From Saccoglossus kowalevskii (Eukaryota; Hemichordata; Enteropneusta; Harrimaniidae): 25,092 bases of DNA. The stretch lies in assembly GCF_000003605.2 (NCBI RefSeq), contig NW_003133845.1, positions 572,380 through 597,471 on the forward strand, in the 5' to 3' direction. The position numbers and the translations under genes were made by a program. Under the pieces are notes generated by a model. The model was not told the origin of the DNA and made no database searches. It was given only the letters and a program-made list of their open reading frames with translations. This document shows, piece by piece, positions 21,161 to 25,092 of this stretch; the stretch's first letter is position 1, and each line of letters begins with the position of its first letter.

Positions 21161-22320
21161 TCCTGAAAATGTCGGCTATAGTATTTCCAACGAAACCACG
21201 AATTTTCTTATTGCAACATTGGAAATAAGGGAGGGTTTTCGGGTTTCATTTTTATTACGTGGGTTGGATATTTAAATAATGCTGTAAGACCGGTGTTAGA
21301 TATAATTATATAGATTATATTGTGGTTGGTCAGCCCCCCCCCCCCCGTGCGCTCTTAGATCCACGATACACTTGATTAAAGAACGTAATTTCTAATGTAG
21401 TAATTGTATAATATGTTTTCCACCAATTGTATTCGTTTTTTAGTTGAACATTTTCACAAAAATAATTTATATACATCATAGCGTGTTTACACTGAAGCGC
21501 CACAACTGTCTTTCCACGTCGTGTTCGATATTTGTCCACGTATACAACATCCGTAAACTACAAATGCGTGTTGCACGTCAACTGTGGTTTTTTACTGGTA
21601 AAATTTCAAAAAAGCGTGGTGTACCAGTTATTATTTAATAAAATGTAGAATTTATGTTAAATTAGTATGAATGAATAAAAAATAGTGAGTCTTTTATTAT
21701 GCTAATCGTTTTAATCAAACCCACAACTGTACCACGTGGTGACACTGATTTACCTAAATAGCAAATACCCAGGATGCGACTCAATCCGAAATATTCTCTG
21801 TTAAGTGTAAAATACAGAGCAAATACTATTTCTCTATTACATTATATAATCAGATGAGTAACAAAATGACATTAATACTGATCGTCTGAATGGTGTAGAA
21901 TGGTATTAAACACCGTCCCGCAATACAGAAGGTTATGTGATGGCCACACATGTTGCATTGGTGTTCGGTGGCAACAGCTGCCGAATCCGGAACTCGTTAA
22001 TACAGATCAGCAGCAATACGAACCGTTTTCTCGCCTGTACAAGACTGAAATCTCGATGGGTATAGTTATATATGATGTGAATAATTGTTTATATGACAGA
22101 CCTGCAGAACGGCGCACTGTGTAGTGGTTGTGTGTGTCTTTTTCGATTCAAAGTAACGCGAGGATTTCAATCATTGCACTGGGAGGTACGTCGCGGTGTA
22201 GCATGCTTGTTAACGGGCCGTGATACGCCTTGAATTTACATGCGTTAGCTGCAATACGAATTGCGAGATTAGATTGAAAGACAACAACTAGGAACGGGAT
22301 GTTGATATCTACAAACCGCC
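21161..22320. other. Intergenic spacer between the two GT8 genes
   Basis: It contains a C-tract at about 21333-21345. A 74-codon ATG frame at 21900-22124 has no recognisable domain and is probably chance. The promoter of gene 2 should lie here, but no specific element could be assigned. Confidence 0.45.
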
Positions 22321-22546
22321 ATGCGCCGTAAGTTACTTGTAACCACCTGTATTTACATGTCCACGTTCGCCGTAATGATGTATGTCGGTGTTTACAACCA
22401 CCTGCAAACTACAATGGACCTGAAAAACTCTTCATCTGAACAGAATGATTCGCCAGATTCTGCCACACTCTACCAGACTCATCAGCATCGTGTACCTGAT
22501 AACAACATACATATTATAATGGCTACTGATCTGAAAAATTTTGCTG
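22321..22546 (+). CDS. GT8 gene 2, exon 1
   Basis: It encodes residues 1-75 and one base of codon 76: anchor, stem with an NSSSEQNDSPDS stretch, and IHIIMATD. Sequence after the donor diverges at once from family similarity. Confidence 0.85.
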
Positions 22547-24764
22547 GTGAGTATATGGACGAACTCCAGACTCTGCCATCGGTATATGGCGTGACAGCTG
22601 GGCTTCGCACAGCAATCAAGTGTTGTTCCATGGCAATGTGAAAGGGACAATGCTTACCATAAATGTTGATGAATACATTAGGCCAAGGCCATGACCATGA
22701 CGCTTAGCATAAATAATCGTTGTATAATCCTTCCACAGTGTACAATATTTTCAATTTTATATTGTTCATCGGCTTGAATTTGACCTTTTTTCTCATGAAT
22801 GGTGCAAGACCTTGTATATTCATCAAAATAAACAGATTTCATGATTGGTTTATCATTTAATCAGTGTGGGCGTGTCAAATATTAAGATAAACAATATTTT
22901 TTTTATGTAAATGTGATAGGTATTTTTAATGTTTGGAAACCTTTCACTTAGGTAACCGGGATTCGATTGTTCCCCACGCTAGACTCACAAAAAACACACA
23001 CAAGCTCCGTTCATGTCCATTCGATTCTCCGCTTGTCCCCAGCTTTCACCCGAGACAGCTTAAAATCACTTTTTATTACTTGTCAACCAATTAGCCAATT
23101 ACAAGACAGTATAATAGACTTTAAGGCCTTGCCTTCAAACAAACAGCCAATCACATGAAAGTTTTACACATCATAATCAATTGATTAATCGTCACTATAT
23201 TAAGAAAACCACTATCATATTGTCAACGTCAGTTTATATTTATGGGTTTTAATAGTCTTGCAATAACATTCCACAAAGACACCGCATAAGTTTAAAATCG
23301 CAAACATCATTAGTTTTGGGTTACGACCACCGTACCGCATAATCTTAAAATTGCAAACTCATGAGATGTGTCGGCTGATCTCAACTAGTTTTGCCATCTG
23401 GCCTCATCATTAACATTTATCAGTAATTTAACCTTTATCAGTAGATGTCATGGCAATCACTACTAAGCTGAAATATAAATCATGATACAAACAACTTTAT
23501 AATTTTACAGCTTCTTATGAACACGCACTCGTTAAAAATAAATTCGCTTTTGTTGGATGAAAACTGTTTAGGGCCACCTCCGAAAAACTACAGGAATTTT
23601 GGGTTTTATCCGACATCGATTTGTTCACCTTGTCCCTGGTGATGTGAGAGGATTAATATGACCGTTGACGTATAACTCATGAGTCCCTCGCTGGAAACCA
23701 CGACTTCTTTGCAACCATAGTTTAACGGTAATCTCACCTGTTCAAAATTTATTGAATTTAAATATTTAATTAACATTTAGATTCATGCATACGTAGTAGT
23801 AATCAACGTTCTACAAAGTTTCGGTATGTGTCTCGCATTTTTTAATTTACCAACAATAAAAGTGAAAATTCAGGGCCACTGACACTGACCACAGTAACTA
23901 AAGTACTTTCATATACATATGTTAAATTCGATATGTTATAATTTGAAAATATCAAAAACAATTTAAAGAGAAGTTTTGTAACTGGGTTTTCAACAAAATC
24001 TGGATATCATCAAATCGCGCGGTTTTAACCCGCTAATGTATTAAATAGGTACTCTTCTGATAAAAATCCCTGCACAAAATTATCATTGGTGTTTTTCGGA
24101 CTTTTTTCGACAAACAGTGATTAGCAGATAACAGCATCGCTGATTCTAATTTGCATAATGAGGTAGCTTTTCCATCTCGACAGTGGGCGCGCATTGCTTA
24201 CAGTTTCACAACGCAATCTCTATATCGTTCATGGAATAAGCTAGAACACTTGAAATGTGAAATGAAATGCAATACCTACTGTAAAACAAATGAAGACGTG
24301 ATGAATATGACTAAGCACTGAGTAGAACTTTTTTTGTGTTCATTCAAATGTGTATGGTATTTCGGGCAATTATTTCACATTTTCGTTCGTTGGGTTGTCG
24401 TGGTATTAGTCGTTAATCACAACTAGTTATGGTTGGCCATCTTTTCAGTTGAGGGCGAATTGTCATTACTCATTATAAATTTGACAATGATCAAAGGAAG
24501 TATATCCACTGTATAGTGGACTGTTCTCCTTCAAAGTTACTAATAACCTTCGCCGCTGTTTACAGAATGAAAAGATGACCGAGAGTGGTATAACCATCTG
24601 TAATGCGATCTTTGTTCCCAGGTGCACCGGTGGTCATCAATTCCTTGCTACGTAATACCGGAGTTCCCGAGAAAATCCGAATCCACTTCGTCGTATGTGG
24701 AGAAAGCATAGAGAGTATGAAGCAATATCTACAATGTCATGACTTGGACATCCCACCAGATATG
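22321..24764 (+). CDS. GT8 glycosyltransferase, gene 2 (tandem paralogue, first two exons, cut by window end)
   Basis: Exons 22321-22546 and 24622-24764 join in frame to encode the first 123 residues of a protein related to gene 1. It begins MRRKLLVTTCIYMSTFAVMM, a basic start followed by a signal anchor (about 5-24), then a longer, polar serine-rich stem than gene 1. The first GT8 beta strand reads IHIIMATD, followed across the intron by GAPVVINSLLR, IHFVVC and MKQYLQC. The intron is phase 1 at the same codon as in gene 1 (donor GCTG/GTGAGT, acceptor TTTGTTCCCAG); exon 2 ends at ATG/GTAATA in phase 0. The DxD exon and any EGF-like tail lie beyond the window. The start context CCGCC-ATG is favourable. 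Likely a Golgi sugar transferase; substrate unknown. Confidence 0.85.
22547..24621. other. Intron 1 of GT8 gene 2
   Basis: 2.1 kb of AT-rich intron. A ~30-bp block beginning ACCGCATAA occurs twice, near 23281 and 23335, with differences. No element family was recognised. Confidence 0.5.
24622..24764 (+). CDS. GT8 gene 2, exon 2
   Basis: It is 143 nt, the same length as exon 2 of gene 1, starting in phase 1 and ending in phase 0. About half of the residues match gene 1 exon 2, including GAP, INS, IH, V-C and MKQYL-C. Confidence 0.85.
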
Positions 24765-24928
24765 GTAATATGACACTGTACTCGTTGGTCGTGTAAAACC
24801 TCATAACATAAAATATTGTTTTCACATTCATAACTCTAATCTTAACCCTGCTTCATTCACTGATGCATGTATGTACATTGATCTGGTGGCATATAATTAC
24901 ACTGGGGCTGGAGTGCTAAAGTTCGGGA

Positions 24929-24986
24929 TGGTGGGGCCTTAAAAGCGGGAGGGTCGTCACCTGCGCACGTGCGGGGATTGAGTCCC
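24929..24986 (+). mobile_element. tRNA-derived SINE head (pol III A and B boxes)
   Basis: TGGTGGGGCCTTAAAAG (24929-24945) resembles a tRNA Leu/Ser-type A box, and GGGGATTGAGTCCC (24973-24986) resembles a B box and T-arm with a decayed core. Spacing is as in a tRNA. There is no acceptor stem or recognisable anticodon arm, so it is more likely a SINE head than a working tRNA gene. It lies in intron 2 of gene 2. The 3' end of the element was not found. Confidence 0.4.
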
Positions 24987-25092
24987 AAACGACGATAACA
25001 ACACACGCTAAAAACGCAAAGGCTCATATGCAATGCTTGTTTGAAAAAAAATGACACGCTATGGCCATCTGACGCATGCGCATGGTGACGAC

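Noticed and set aside
21900-22124. 74-codon ATG frame between the GT8 genes
   Set aside because: No recognisable motif, no matching splice structure, and its length is within chance for this composition.

Overview
The window is animal genomic DNA, AT-rich with spliced genes, long introns and many decayed transposable elements. The mix of families (a CR1-like LINE with an esterase domain, a jockey-like LINE tail, mariner and hAT-like elements, a tRNA-derived SINE head, a long C2H2 zinc-finger gene) suggests an invertebrate metazoan, plausibly a marine deuterostome or lophotrochozoan. The species cannot be fixed from the sequence alone.

Layout. 1-5100 has no convincing gene. It holds an imperfect inverted repeat (about 690-1165), a 705-bp element with 22-bp perfect terminal inverted repeats (1516-2220), and a tandem array of a ~300-bp unit (2221-3480) into which a 389-bp hAT-like MITE has inserted. 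At 5260-6477 an uninterrupted reading frame encodes 13 C2H2 zinc fingers and is followed by a polyadenylation signal. 6790-9530 is a repeat zone with two copies of a foldback MITE, a 3'-truncated and frameshifted mariner transposase, and the 3' end of a jockey-like LINE.

10225-21131 is a seven-exon glycosyltransferase family 8 (GT8) gene on the plus strand. The splice sites I assigned join into a 1140-nt reading frame (379 residues) with no internal stop: a type II signal anchor, a GT-A fold with the DxD motif, the HW-G-HKPW motif, and a C-terminal EGF-like segment that lacks its first cysteine. Its 6.7-kb first intron carries a decayed CR1-like LINE in antisense, and intron 4 carries a 30-bp minisatellite. 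At 22321 a second GT8 gene begins in the same orientation with the same first-intron position and phase. Only its first two exons lie in the window, so this is a tandem paralogue cluster that continues to the right.

The most notable host feature is this pair of tandem GT8 genes, the first with an EGF-like tail. They look like Golgi-lumen sugar transferases, but donor and acceptor cannot be read from the sequence.
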